From assembly GCA_964036195.1 (NCBI GenBank), contig OZ038460.1, forward strand, positions 14,821,504-14,885,503: a DNA stretch of 64,000 bases, given 5' to 3'. The DNA comes from Sphaerolaimus hirsutus (taxonomy: Eukaryota > Nematoda > Chromadorea > Monhysterida > Sphaerolaimidae). The notes under the pieces are model-generated. The model was given only the letters and a program-made list of their open reading frames with translations, did no database searches and was not told where the DNA came from. Position numbers and translations under genes: made by a program. Shown here piece by piece: positions 21,150-34,041 of the stretch. Position 1 is the stretch's first letter. Every line of letters starts with the position of its first letter.

Positions 21150-22039
21150 CACAGTTGTTGATTACTTTTTCTCAAAAATACACAGTTCCGAGTAAATACA
21201 CATACACATACTTTGAAAAAAGTATCTGTACTCGCCTGCACGCTTACTTTTGAAGAGTACTCTAGAGTAATTTTTGTTTTAGTAGAGTAATTTTTGCGAG
21301 TACAGTAAGAGTATTTTTTTCCATTCTAGACCCATGGTTTTCATATAGAATACCGATTAAAAGAAGGGAAAAACATTAATGTTGTCCAGCGTAAAAATTC
21401 ATAATGCTTTTTCCAGAAAGAAAAGGTAATTTTCGCAATTGTAAAAATACTCGCATTTATGCTTTCTGGGGAAAGAAGTACCGTATTACCTCGAATTATC
21501 CCCCCTTCCTTGAATTAACCCCCCTCGAAATACTCCCCCCCCCTAAAATTCGGCTGAGGAAAAAATACCCCCCCCCCTCGAAATACCCCCCCCTAAAATT
21601 GAGTGAAAAGAGAACGTACATGACAAATACCGCAGTTTGTGATCTGTACAATGCAGAACACACGTTAAAACTGATGATTGAGCGATGTTAGGGAAGGATT
21701 TATGTGTATGTACAGTTATATATGCCTAAAAACACATATACATCTATGTAATTGCATGATTTTTCTACGTCTGAGTATGCGGAATTTCTGAAAATTTCTG
21801 GCGAAATAATAGACCCCCCTCGAAAACCCCCCCACGAATTATCCCCCCTCAAATTTTGCTGGCGAAATAATAAACCCCCTGGGGGTATTTCGAGGTAATA
21901 CGGTATTTTAATCTCATTTACTCGCAAGTCAAAGTAAATATCTTTTACTTTACGCTTTCTGTCCTCGGGGGTGAGTAAAAACAAAATACTTTACGCATAC
22001 TCATACTTTGAAAAAAGTTCAGTACTATTAACAGCTCTG
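21150..22039. mobile_element. hAT-like MITE, CAKAGTTG family, with nested CCGTA element
   Basis: Counterpart of 2043-3126, with TSD CTGCACGC/GTGCACGC (one mismatch). It contains 21481-21903 rather than the nested element seen in copy A. Confidence 0.88.
21481..21903. mobile_element. CCGTATTACC MITE, copy B only
   Basis: Flanked by TA (21479-21480 and 21904-21905). Copy A has a single TA at 2992-2993 in the same context (GGGGAAAGATG and TTTTAATC). Together with 12437-12879 it fixes the insertion rule of this family. Confidence 0.95.
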
Positions 22040-22420
22040 GTGCACGCATGAAATTGTGCACATTTTCTGTTGATTGTGTTTCTATTTCGACGTTCGTAAC
22101 TCCATCGACTTGCTCGCTTATGGGTGCCTAAAATTTTAAATCCCTAATCCTGAATTCCTAAATTTCAAAGCCTCAACTCCTTGCGTTCTAAATATTTAAC
22201 TGAATTTGGAAACACTTGTTGCGTGAGAGACCGCGCCGGCCGTTGCGCACGAATATCGCAGGTTGATTACCTAGTTGGGTTGATCGCAAAATAGATGCAC
22301 ATTTTGCAGCTGTACGTTTTGCGCCAAAAACTTTGCAGCGTGTGACTGTGGTCGTTGAAATTACGGATTGAGTTCTTTCAGCGAAATTTTCGCATAATCA
22401 CCAATTCGATGAGGTACGTA

Positions 22421-22814
22421 CCGTATTACATCGAATTATCCCCCCTTGAATTAACCCCCCCTCAGAATGGGCCGGGGAAAAAATACTACCCTCGAAATAC
22501 CTCCCCTCCGGAATGATGTACACCATGTATGCAATGTACATGATGTATTTATTACTGCTAATTTGTATCGCAGCTACACATAGACTAGTTTGTGTAGCTA
22601 TCTACGTTTTTATGACCAAATATATCCTGTTTGGACACATTTATTACCTGTTTTGGGTATGCAAATGCCTACTACTTACTACGACCCTTATGAAAATTTC
22701 TGACGAAATAATAACCCCCCGCCCCCCTCGAATAAGCCCCCCTCGAATTAAACCCCCCTAAAATTTTGCTGGCGAAAAAATAAACCCCCATGGGGGTATT
22801 TCGAGGTAATACGG
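22421..22814. mobile_element. CCGTATTACC MITE
   Basis: Counterpart of 3508-3877 at the same TA. It keeps the core segment TGTTTTGGGTATGCAAATGC that copy A has lost. Confidence 0.85.
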
Positions 22815-22989
22815 TAAATACAACTCATAAAAAGTGTTTGTTGGTAAACAGATTGCTTAGATGCTGCAGGGGTAAGTCAGACCTAGTCTTGCATCAACCG
22901 GGGTAGTTAGTTAAACCACTGGTATTTCTTGATGACGTAGATGCTTATGTATATACATTTTTGGAATCTTAGTATTTTTCTAAATATTT

Positions 22990-23199
22990 TGGTAAATATT
23001 ATAAAAATACCAGGGAAAGCGTAAACAGAAACAACCAACCAGCAGTAGAATTGGCAGGCGGCAAGTGGACGCCAGAAGAACTGGACTCTTTCCTCTCTAA
23101 TTGGCCACACTGTGACCGTCTATCTTTGCCTGTTTGGTGCTGTTTGTGCACCGCCAGGGGTGACCCAAATTGATTGACCTGTTGCGATTCTTGGGACAC
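22990..23199 (-). pseudogene. copy B of the exon-like segment 4264-4464
   Basis: Nearly identical to copy A. A C-to-A change (minus strand) makes a TAG in the hydrophobic-ending frame but is silent in the Ser-rich frame. Which frame is real is unknown, so pseudogene status is provisional. Confidence 0.25.
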
Positions 23200-23982
23200 T
23201 GACTGACATTGGAATGAGGGGGGGTTTATTTGTGAGTTGAATGGATGAATTTATTGTTAATATATAAAAAAATTTGCACAACTGTAATTGCGGTCCCGGA
23301 TATTGCCGTAAAAATAATTAATTAAATCCTCAGTTAAGTATTTTTTTGCAAAAGAATTTCGTTTCGTAGAAAAATAGAAAAAGTATCATATCGTTTGACT
23401 GGACAGAACACGTAAACGGTAAACTAGCGGTCTAGGAAAATGACCTCAGTCAATTACTGCGCAGGTGAACTAAACGTGCGTGGTGCGTTTAAATTCACCT
23501 GATTTAGTGTCATTCGATTATTATTTAAGGGTGTATCCATTTGTGGAGACAAACTAATGCAATAATATTTTTATTGTGGATTTCAGTTCGATGATATTAC
23601 GAGGGCACCTTTTCAATTCCCATCCTGCAATTAGAGTTCAAACACACAAAGGAAACGAACACAATTAACAGCAAAAAATGGGTGTGTGATGTGCCGTGAA
23701 GTGCGCTGGATGCGCGTGAAACTGCCTCTGTGAAAAACACCCACAAGCTTCGCAATTTTTTTACACGAATCGACTTCCACATGTTTCACCTATCATCATA
23801 CACTACGATCACATCAACAATGTTGGATTAGTGCACTCTAATTAATGTTGGCGTACTGCCTACGCATGTTTTGGGAAGCGCTGTGAGCGTCTGACTGGAG
23901 CCATTAAGTAGTGTTTTTACGCTGATGCCGTGTGTCTGCGTGAAGGCACTTCACGGCAAATCATACGCCAGTTTTTTAGCTG

Positions 23983-24851
23983 TCATTGAAAAACCAAGAC
24001 ACTTAGCGGACTGAATGTGCTGTCAACGCCCCAAGAAGCCCACCGCACACTGTGACTAACCCTATCCGCAGTGGCGATAACAGCCCCCCTGGCGCTGTAC
24101 CACTGTCCAACATGTTGCCCAGCAGCGCCCGCGGCCTCGGCCGCGCCATCGTCGGCGGAATTCTGCTGTATGCGGTGTATGCGTCTGAGTTTGTCCAGCG
24201 CCGCGTCGATGCTCACGTCTGTCGATTGCGATGCGGAATTACTGCAGGGGGGGTGGGGGAATGTGGGGTGGAAAGGGCGTGTATTGTCGCGATTCGGTTA
24301 CGGTTGCGGTGCGGTGCACCGTCAGTTTGCTGATTGAGCAGTGGTAAATACATATTTACAACGAGGTTTGATTGGTGTACTTGTACTCACGTCACACTGA
24401 CAGTAATCAGAAATGCCTAAAATTGCAACAATCGTCGAAAGAAGAATTACACGGCTCTGTGCTCACTGCTCACCCACTCCAGTTTACAACAGTCGATAAG
24501 AGGTGAACCGAATGATCCTTTTAATGAGTTTGGTCAGTACAATTGAAACATTTAAATTTTTTCAGCTATCCGACGAGCAGTCACGAGGACTAAAGTGCAT
24601 TTAAAATAACTTGTTCAGTAATTTTGGTCAACTCGATCAATTACCGTCAACTAGCACGCGCCACGCGTACTCAAAGTCACTCACAAAAACTCAAAATCAC
24701 ACCGATACGGCGGCGGCGATATGACAATCGGGGGACAATTTATGCTCATTCCCGATGACGATGTGGAAGTGCTGCCGGTGCGAGTGCCACTTTGAAATCG
24801 CCCGTGCGTTAGGGCCTGCCTTTTTACTTTAGATGTGTATTTCTTGGACAT
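23983..24851 (-). pseudogene. copy B of the candidate gene 5231-6077, frameshifted
   Basis: The ATG at 24851 and the basic N-terminus are retained. An 8-bp insertion (around 24678-24690) puts a TGA shortly after the YRCDFEF motif, and also creates a GTGAGT that could act as a new donor. The last-exon part (23983-24216) remains open. A 1-bp insertion near 24298 lies upstream of the preferred acceptor. Confidence 0.35.
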
Positions 24852-24960
24852 CGTTAATTTACTGGAAAAATCGAGTGTGCCTGCCTAAGCGGATCAAACT
24901 GAACGAGTGCAAAAAACTGGAGTGATATTTTAGCGGTGGTAGTTGTAGTTCAAACTGCAG

Positions 24961-26598
24961 CATAGTTGTTAAAACGTATTTGCGTATACTCAAAAAGTAC
25001 GTATACTCGAGTACTGAGTAAATACGTTTACGTATATTTTGAAAAAAGTACCTGTACTCGGTTTGACGTATACTTTTTGAAAGTACTCGAGTACAGAACA
25101 CGTATTTCAGATAGGCTTTGTTATAGGCTTTTTCAACACATAGATGTGAAAAAGGGAAAAAATAGGGAAAAAATCCTAAAATAGCTTTAAATAGCTAAAG
25201 CAGGGTTGGCAAAATCTCAGAAAAAAATAAAAATAAAATAAAAATAAAATGGAAAATTTAAGAATAAAATAAAATAAAATAAAATGGAAAATTTAAGAAT
25301 AAAAATAAAAATTGTATAAAAATTCGAATTTTTGTAAAATTTTTGTAAAATTGTATAAAAATTCATATTTTTGTAAAATTGTATAAAAAATCGTATTTTT
25401 TGTAAAATTTTATCTCATTCCTTGAGTTTCTACCTGTTTATTCATTGATCTGGGGGCAGTCCCAAGCTTTGTAAAGTGTCAAATCTCATGTAGAATGTCA
25501 TGCAAAGTGTCAATTGTCATGACAAATGTAAAGTAAAGCGTAAATGGTCATGGCATATAAAAATTAAAGTATCAATTGTCAAGCAAATTGTATCCAAATC
25601 TTATGTTTTATTTGCTAATCTTGTGTTTTGTATCCAAGTTATGTTGTTGTTGAATCCTAATCTTATGTGAACATTTGGATACAAAACATAAGATTTGGAT
25701 ACAAAACATACCATGGATGCAAAAACACAAGATTTGGATACACAATTTACACATTGCATGGCATTTGTAATGACAATTGTCACTTTGCTTGAAAATTGAC
25801 ATGACGCTTGACATTTTGCATGACAATTGACACTTTACTTTACATTTGTCATGACATTGACACTTTGCATGACATTTCACAAATGTGCCCAGCACACCCC
25901 AGTAGTCTTTCTATAAAAAATGCAAACCATTTTTATCAATAATTGTAACTTGACACTTGCAGCCAGCTAACAATACCTACTGCATGCAATTTTTGAAAAG
26001 TAAGGGGAAAATTTGTCACAGGTTTTTCACGTATAGGTCTCATTATAACATTTTTCTGGCCTTGCGTGCATGATTCTGATTTTTTGTACAATTTTTGTAC
26101 AATTTTTGTAAAATTTTTGTAAAATGGTGTCATTTTATTTTATTAATGACTTTTGGGAATAAAATAAAATAAAATAAAATGAAACAGGAATAAAATAAAA
26201 ATAAAATAAAATTTTTATACAATTTTTATACAATTTTACTAAAATGAATTTTTATAAAACCAACCCTGAGCTAAAGCGAAATAATAACGTGAATTAATAG
26301 CTAAACGTGAACTAATAGCTAAAGCTAAATAACACGTGAACTAGTGAATATGAAGGTTAAAGTAGTCAAAAATGTACGAAAATTAATGATTTTGCATGAA
26401 AATTGGGGCAAAATTCCTTAAAAATATTCACTTTTATGTTTTCTCATGGAAAAAGTATTTTACTTATCCTTACTCATGAGTAAAAGTAAAAAAAATACTT
26501 TACGTTTTCTGTACTCTGGGGGTGAGTAAAAATTAAATACTTTAAGTTTACGTATAGGTATTTACTTTGAAAAAAGTTCAGTACTTTTAACACCTCTG
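24961..26598. mobile_element. hAT-like MITE, CAKAGTTG family, split by a second hAT-like MITE
   Basis: The same ends and the same TSD AACTGCAG (24953-24960 and 26599-26606) as 6187-6745, but enlarged by the nested element 25201-26268. Confidence 0.95.
25201..26268. mobile_element. hAT-like MITE, CAKGGTTGG family, copy B only
   Basis: CAGGGTTGG at the left, CCAACCCTG at the right, and TSD AGCTAAAG (25193-25200 and 26269-26276). Copy A has one AGCTAAAG at the matching place (about 6420). The ends are AAATAAAATAAAAT and TTTTGTAAAATTGTA repeats. The middle (25449-25890) carries a CTGTAAAGTGTC-type palindrome. A related copy is 48535-49380. Confidence 0.95.
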
Positions 26599-26768
26599 AA
26601 CTGCAGTTGACGTGAATTGTATTGAACACCGGTGGTGTCTACACAGGTTGCCTGTCTAATCACAATGCAGGTTGTCTATCCGAATCGTTAATGAGGGCGT
26701 TTGACAGTCGTATTGCGTACACCAGCTCATGCTGAAATATCAGTTTCTTATTTTGCAAAGTGTCCGAG

Positions 26769-27231
26769 CATAGTTGTTAAAACGTATTTACGTTTAGTCA
26801 ATAAATACGTATACTCGAGTACCGCGTAAATGCGTTTACTTTTCCACCCGAAAAAATACCGGTACTTACTTACTCACATGCATTTTGAAAGTACGCGAGT
26901 ACAGAAAACGTATTTCATAGATTTCATTTCAGAAAAGGTATTCCATTTCATTTCATAGCCTTTTATCAGCTTTTCTAAGGCATAGAAGGAAAAAAAAAGA
27001 AAACCTAGAACAAGAAGTAGGGAAAAATAGTCAAAAATTGATACATAAACACATATACAGCCAAGAATAGCTGAAAATTGGCAAACGGCAGATGAACTAG
27101 TGAATCTGAGGCTGAATATTGGCAAATACCTAGGTATGAAAATTAGTGATTCTAAGTGAAAATTGGAGCACAATTTCTCAAAAATACTCACATTTACGTT
27201 TTCCAGTAAAAAAGTATTTTACTCACGTTAA
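26769..27231. mobile_element. truncated CAKAGTTG-family MITE
   Basis: Counterpart of 6916-7379, with the same missing right end. Confidence 0.75.
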
Positions 27232-27792
27232 CTGACGCCGATCTTAAAACCCTTCATTGTGTTGTACGTATTTATATGTCGTACACCTAGGTTGTTATGA
27301 TTTAGCAAATACACCATTGCGCGTGCCATTCGCGAAAACATCGAACCAGACAAGCACCCGCACAATTACGGCTTGAGCTGAGATGCCTAACGAGATCAGT
27401 GCCGCGCCGCAATTATTGCGGCATACAAAAAAACTGTCTGCATTAAGGCCGTCGAAATCCACAACCCACGATTAGCATTAAAAAATCGTCAATTTTCAGA
27501 AAGTATAATTACATATAATCTCAGAAAATCTCTCAAGAAAAAATACCATTAAATCTCTCTAAACAAACCCGGGAAAAAGTATTAATACCGTATTTCAATG
27601 AAATACCCCTATGAGTGAGGGGGGTATATCGAGGGGGGCTTATTCGAGGGGGGGGGGGGTTATTATTTCGTCAGAAATTTTCACGAAAATCATAGTAAAG
27701 AGTACGCTTTTATATACCCAGAACCGGTAATCAACGTGTTCAAGTAGGGTATATATATTTGGACATATCAAAGTCGATCGCTACACAAACTA

Positions 27793-29153
27793 CCGTATTA
27801 CCTCGAAATACCCCCATGGGGGTTTATTATTTCGCCAGCAAAATTTGAGGGGGGGTTAATTCGAGGGGGGGTTTATTCGAGGGGGGGGGGGGGGTTATTG
27901 TTTCGTCAGAAATTTTTGTGAAATTCATAGTAAAGAATATGCTTTTTCTTACACAAAAACGGTAATAAGCATGAGATAATAGGTTATATTGGGGCTATAG
28001 AAGTACATCTGTACACAAATGAGCGTATAAGTGTAGCTGCGATTAGTGATGTTAAAGGCACCGGGAAAAATGGCACCGCACCGCACCGGCACCTTTGCCA
28101 ACGCATGAAAAGGGCACCTGGCACCCTGGGGCACCGGCCGGAAAATGACACCGCACCGCACCGGCACCGGTGCCTTTTGGAAAAAATGGCACCGGCACCG
28201 AAGGGCACCGGCGGGTTGCCGGTGCTAGCACCGAAAGGCACCGCACCGGGCTGGAATTTCTGAAGTAAATATCGGGCAGTTTCTCAGTGGTCTCATATTT
28301 CCATGAATTTTCAACCGATTTTGATGGTTTAGCACTTAAAATGATCAGAATGATGTGGCAATCACTTTTATGAAGCAATTACAATGATTACAAATGAAAG
28401 ATCTAAGCCACTATTTTCTACTGATCGGAGTCGTTGCTGTACAGAGAATGGAACTATCTCTGTCATTAACTGACAACAAATTTTGAACAAACAAGTAAGA
28501 TAAATATAAAATATAAAAATGATTTAAAATTCTTCAAAATTTTAGATTCGCTCATCAGATCACGTATCGGGTATAATGGATTTCACAGTAGGTATATTTA
28601 TTTGATGGGAGGTTTACAAAATAGGCAAAAACGGTTGGGTAAATATATCGCTGTTTTTTGAAATATGAATAAGCACATACTATGGACAAAATTGCACAGC
28701 ACATGAAGCCTTGGCCGGTGCCTTTCCCGGTACCTTTTACTTTGGCCCTGGTGCTAGCACCTTTGGCACCGGCAAAAAAATGGCACCGCACCGCACCGGC
28801 ACCGGTGCTATTCTGAAAAAAATGGCACCGGCACCGGCATGGCACCCCTGAAGATTGCAATGGCACCGCACCAGCACCGGTGCTGGTGCCCTTCGGTGCC
28901 CAGCACTGGGGCACCGGTGCCCCGGTGCCTTTACATCACTAGCTGCGATGCAAAAAAAGTAGTAATAAATACATCATGTACATTGCATACATGATGTACA
29001 TCATTTCGGAGGGGGGGTATTTCGAGGGGGGGGGGGTTTATTATTTCCCCAGCCCATTTTGGGCATGACAAAAAATAATCCCCACTCCCACTACTGGGGG
29101 GTTAATTCGAGGGGGGGTTAATTCAAGGGGGGGGATAATTCGAGGTAATACGG
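27793..29153. mobile_element. CCGTATTACC MITE interrupted by a GGCACC MITE
   Basis: CCGTATTACC at 27793 and GGTAATACGG ending 29153, TA-flanked. It holds G runs of up to about 13, and is split at 28044. Confidence 0.75.
28044..28941. mobile_element. hAT-like MITE, TAGTGATG family, GGCACC subtype, copy B only
   Basis: TAGTGATGTTAAAGGCACCG at the left, CGGTGCCTTTACATCACTA at the right, and a perfect TSD GCTGCGAT. About 200 bp at each end are packed with GGCACC/GGTGCC hexamers. The central AT-rich part is shared with 55913-56848. Confidence 0.95.
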
Positions 29154-29486
29154 TAGTATACGTGTAGCACCGATGCAAACTGCGAACAATATGTACATCA
29201 TGTACATTGCATACATGATGTACATGATTCCAGACGGGGGGTATTTCGAGGGGGGGGGGGGGTATTTTTTCATATCAAATATAAATATCAGAATTTGAGA
29301 GATTTTCTGATATTTTAAAAAATCTCAAAAAATCTCTCAACAAGAAAATATAATTAAATCTCTCTAGAAAATCGTGAAAAAAATATAAATCTGAGAAAAT
29401 CTTAGATTTTCTGAGATTTTCTGAGATTCTTTAAATATAAATCTCCCAGAGATTTTATCAATGCTACCCACGATAGATCGGCAAAT

Positions 29487-29672
29487 CTATTTCCAGCCAC
29501 AACAACAAAACAAAACCACCGACCCCACGCTGGTCTTGTGCGGCGGCGTGCCGCAGGGGGTGACCGTGATCGACGGGCAGTCGCTGCCCGCCACGCTGCC
29601 CTTCTTGTTGTTTTTGTTGTTCTTCTTCGACGCTACGGCGCCGTATTGTTGCCGGGGGTCGAGCGACGCCAT
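29487..29672 (-). CDS. copy B of the possible first exon 8723-8908
   Basis: The same ATG in CGGCCATGG context and the same reading frame, with a Thr-to-Asn change in the Lys/Asn run. Retention of an open frame in both copies is weak evidence for coding function. Confidence 0.38.
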   Translation of the reverse strand: MASLDPRQQYGAVASKKNNKNNKKGSVAGSDCPSITVTPCGTPPHKTSVGSVVLFCCCGWK

Positions 29673-29818
29673 GGCCGGTTTTTGGAGACCGTTATTTTGA
29701 TAAATGTTAGACAGATTTGGAATGTTCGTGGATTTCTGTGAGATGTTTCGCGAAATTTAGGAATAATGACGTAAGTATGTGAAGTATTCTAATCGAGAAA
29801 GAGTGCGAAATTGCACTG

Positions 29819-29890
29819 TCACAGGAGGGAATCGAACCCGAGTCTCTCTTATAGTTCATGAGCGCCCTACCCAACTTCTGGACAACATTA
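29819..29890 (-). ncRNA. tRNA-like sequence, copy B
   Basis: Counterpart of 9057-9128, with the A-box-like and B-box motifs unchanged. Confidence 0.4.
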
Positions 29891-29990
29891 GCGGTTGCGC
29901 TCTAGTTCACTAATGGGGGATTACCTATATGCTGCGACGCCAATGCCCATAACTATTTATTTTGCAAATACCATTTGAAAATACCTGGCC

Positions 29991-30514
29991 TAGGGTGTCA
30001 ACTTTCCGTTTTCCGTTTTCCGTTTCCGCTTTCCGCAGGCAAATTTTTTTCCGTTTCCGTTTTCCGGCTGCTAAATTATTTTTCCGTTTCCGTTTCCGTT
30101 TTTCCGGCTCATTTTCCATTTTCCGGCTAAATTTTTGGTTTTTCCGCCTTTTTTTCCATTTTCCAGTTCAATTATCTGTTTTTTGAACTTTTTCACTTTC
30201 CAGCTCATTTTTTTGTTTTCTGTTACAGCCAAACTGGTAAACATGCATGCAGGCTCTCAATTATGTGAATTTTTCCCATTTTTAGCAAAATTTCTGCAAT
30301 TTTTTTTATTTCTGGATAAATTTCTGCAATTTTTTTCAGTTTCCGGCAACATTTCAGCAAATTTTTTCCATTTCTGGCATATATTTGGCAAATTTTTACA
30401 TTTCCGTTTCCGTTTTCCCGCCTTTCATTTTTCCGTTTTCCGTTTTCCGGCAAGTGCAAAATTTTTTCCGTTTCCGTTTCCGTTTTCCACCAAAAAGATT
30501 TTGTTGACACCCTA
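29991..30514. mobile_element. hAT-like MITE, TAGGGTGTCAA family
   Basis: Counterpart of 9227-9749 with the same imperfect TSD ACCTGGCC/ACTTGGCC, so the insertion predates the duplication. Confidence 0.9.
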
Positions 30515-30518
30515 ACTT

Positions 30519-33257
30519 GGCCCCAGATTAAATGGGGCAGATTATCCCTGAGAGGGAGGACATGACGGGCATGTCTGGCAATTCGAGATTTTATTGGACA
30601 GGCATGCCCTCGCCCGCCCGCCCCTTTTTTGCCCAGAACCGCTCAGATTTACTCCATTTTGAACCTACGTAATCGCCATTTTTATCTTTATACACGGTTA
30701 TACACCTATTTTTATATTTATGGCGATTTCGAATTTTTTGGCCGGCTGCCAAGTTTGCATAAGACGTATGTCCGATTTTTATTTTTATTTTTGGGAGTAA
30801 AATCCCGCCGGACCCGCCCGTCACGCCAGGCACCTGACAGCCGCCGCCCGACTGCCAGGCAGATCGAGATTCAATTGCGTGCCGGGCAGCAGCTGTAAGG
30901 TGCCTGGCGCGACGGGCGGGTTGGGCGGGATTTTACTCCTGAAAAAAGAAAACTTGGCAGCCGGCCAAAAATTTTGAAATCGCCATAAATATAGAAAAAT
31001 CGGTATAAAACCATGTATAAAGATGAGAATAGCGATTATAAAGGTTGCAGTTTTCAAAATGGAGCGATTTTGGGGGAAAAATCGCTCATTATTTGCTACA
31101 CGTAAATAAATTGTTGCAGAGCGATTTGGGGGGGGGGGGAGGATCAGGAGATAGTTGAGGAGAAATTTGCCTCTGGGTAGATAGATAGCTGAGCGGCATC
31201 AAAACCCTGTAAAGTGTAAAATTCCTTGTAAAATGTCATGTGTCGGGTAAAAGACCCTGTAAAATGTCAAATGTCATGTAAAAGACCCTGCAAAATGTCA
31301 AATGTCATGTAAAAGACCCTGTAAAATGTCTGTTGTAATAGAACGTTAAAAATTGCCAAAATCGTCACCACAAATGTTAATTTTTATTGTCCTAATTTCA
31401 AAAAATACTGTGCACCAATATGATGGTTGATGAAAAAAAGTGCAAAAAAATTAGCACCTTAAAGCACATTTGAACACAGGACCTGTGAACTTCCAGCACA
31501 CAGCAAAAAATAGTTCCGTGAAGCGTGTGGAAGCGGGCTGGATGCGCGTGAAGCGGCGCGCTTCCACAGGCTTCCACACGCTTCCACCAACATCATGAGA
31601 TTCTGGGTGAAGTGTCTTCCACATGCTTCACCTAGCTTCACCATGCGCTTCACGCGCATCCAAACATGTGGATGACACTTCATGCCGCTGGCGCTTCCAC
31701 ACGCTTCCCGCGCGGATAAATTTGTGTGGGAGCGCTTTATAAAGAAGCGTGAAGTGTCTTCACGCATTCTTTCGTGATGTGTGTGGAAGCGCTGTCATGC
31801 TTGGTGAAGCATCGGGAAGTGTTGGCGTGAAGACACTTCCCGACGCTTCACCGCGCATCCACCCACTAGTGACGGAATGGCGCCATGGCGCTGGCGCCAT
31901 TTGAGGGCGCCAAAGGGCGCCGCGCCATGGCGCCATTGGCGCTTGGCGCCCTTTTTCTGTGGCGCCCCTGGCGCCTGGCGCCCACTTTCTGAAAGGCGCC
32001 ATGGCGCCCTTGGCGCTTGGCGCCCTTTTTCTGTGGCGCCCTTGGCGCCCTGCCCTAAAGGGGCGCCAAAATGGCGCCAGCATGGTTTCAAGGTGACCGT
32101 CAGTAGATAATCGAAAATCGCGATTAAAATGGATGAAGGGTTAAGAGTGGGTGCAATTTTTTGCGTCCATCGGTTCAACAGACGCATCTGACTGATCAGA
32201 AGGTGAGAATGATGAACCGTCGAACTTGCAAACACATAATCAATGGATTCAAATTGTCATATTACCGTTTTTGTCCATTTCCAGAAAACATTTGTGAGCA
32301 GGAAGCAATAAAACCTAATTTGTGTTATATGAACTGAATAATTTTTTTTGTCAAATGACCATTTTCATCGTGTTTGAATTGAATGTAACGTGGGGGTATG
32401 ATGTTATGCTAAATGTTTTTGTCTCACTTTTGTTAATTACATCCTGGAGAAAGTGAATAAACACATAAATGTGTGCTCGAAATTTCTAGAATAATGTTTT
32501 TAGAACACTCAGGGTACTTTACACACTTATTTTGTTTGGCGCCCCTGGCGCCTGGCGCCCTATTTTTTAAATGGCGCCATGGCGCCCTTGGCGCTTGGCG
32601 CCCTCTTTCTGTGGCGCCATTGGCGCCTGGCGCCCACATTCCGAATGGCGCCATGGCGCCCTTGGCGCCTGGCGCCCTTTTCCCGTGGCGCCCTTGGCGC
32701 TTGGCGCCCACATTCCGAATGGCGCCATGGCGCCATTGGCGCCTGGCGCCCTTTTCTCTGGCGCTTTTCCATCACTACCACACACCCATTTTTTGCTGTG
32801 GCAGAAACACATACAAATCGACCACAGGACGTGTTGCTTTCTCTGACTTAGTGACCTTCATATTCAACACTGTATTTTTTGAACAATGTGGAAAATAAAA
32901 ATCAACGTTTGTGGTGATGATTATTGCGATTTTCAACGTTTTTCATCACATCTGACATCCTCAGATGTTTTTTTTATCTAAATTTTTAATTACAACCATG
33001 AAATATCATGCAAATTTGCGCCCACCCTGCACCTCCGGGGCTGCAGGGCAGAATATCCTTTTTCTTTTTTATTCTGCCCGGCAGATGTGCAATTACCCTC
33101 GCAATTAAATCTCGTTTGCCATCTTTCGGGCAAATCTGGCACAGTGAGGGCACGTCTGGCAGGCGCTATGGTCGTGTCAGGCGCCTGGCAGGCGTGACGT
33201 GCGTGTCAGGCGCCGGGCAGGGAAGGCAAAAAATTTGTTTGCCCAATTAAATCTGGG
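30519..33257. mobile_element. composite GGCCCCAGATT element, copy B
   Basis: Counterpart of 9754-11516. It retains a GC-rich TGCCAGGC/GGGCAGC segment at about 30807-30905 that copy A lacks, and it hosts 31867-32777. Confidence 0.6.
31867..32777. mobile_element. hAT-like MITE, TAGTGATG family, GGCGCC subtype, copy B only
   Basis: TAGTGACGGAATGGCGCC at the left, GGCGCTTTTCCATCACTA at the right, and TSD CCACCCAC/CCACACAC. The empty site is CCACACAC at 11035-11042. GGCGCC hexamers crowd both ends and give spurious MAPWRHWRLAP repeats in several frames. The centre resembles part of 60158-62269, so this looks like an internally deleted relative. Confidence 0.93.
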
Positions 33258-33609
33258 GCCTGGACCAAGGCCACTCAGCCACCCCTTGTCCCGTGGCCAT
33301 TCCCTGGATGCGAAGTGTATAGAAGAACTTTACATTTTACATGATAATTTTACATTATTTATTTTGGTAACAAAAGGAAGTGAAAGCTGGGGGTAGAAAT
33401 GATGCCAGTGCGCACAGTGGTTTTCACCGTGACTTTGGTGTTGGTGAAAACTGAAATGTAATTCAAATTCAAATGAATCAACTCAAATGATTGATTTAAT
33501 TCAAATTCAAATGAATCGACTCGAATAACTGATTTAATTTATCTTGAAATTGAATTTAAATAAATGAAAGTTTACATTTGAAAATTTGAAAACTAAAACA
33601 TATAGCATA

Positions 33610-34041
33610 CCGTATTACCTCGAATTATCCCCCCCCTTGAATTAACCCCCCCTCAAAATGGGCTGGGGAAATAATAACCCCCACCCCCCTCGAAATACCC
33701 CCCTTCGCAATGGTGTACGTCATGTACATAATAAATGCGTCATGTACGCACTGTACATGATGTATATTACTGTTAATTTGCATTGCAGCTACACATAGAG
33801 TAGTTTGTGTAGCTATCTACGTTTTTATGTCCAAATATATCCTGTTTGGACACATTTATTACCTATTTTGGGTATGCAAATGCCTACTATTTACTACGAT
33901 CCTTTAAGAAAATTTCTGACGAAATAACACCCCCCCCCCTCGAATAGCCCCCCCCTCAAATAACCCCCCCTCGAATAAACCCCCCTCAAATTTTGCTGGC
34001 GAAATAATAAACCCCCATATGGGTATTTCGAGGTAATACGG
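33610..34041. mobile_element. CCGTATTACC MITE
   Basis: Counterpart of 11866-12257. Arms differ in C-tract number and length. Confidence 0.85.

Larger units (their letters stand above)
27473..29466. mobile_element. hAT-like MITE, TAGCATT family, with nested elements
   Basis: Counterpart of 7607-8702 with the same TSD CCCACGAT (27465-27472, 29467-29474). Three levels of nesting are readable: this element, the CCGTA elements within it, and the GGCACC element 28044-28941 within those. Confidence 0.9.

Noticed and set aside
28000..28380. Cys/Arg-rich ORFs (RCGAVPF repeats), also at 28555-28914, 55895-56187 and 56588-56821
   Set aside because: Translations of GGCACC/GGTGCC hexamer arrays in two copies of one MITE.
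31800..32900. Long overlapping ORFs with MAPWRHWRLAP-type repeats on both strands (also 46600-47860, 60140-60390, 62040-62300)
   Set aside because: They are translations of GGCGCC hexamer arrays in MITE ends; all frames give the same motif and none has splice or start context.
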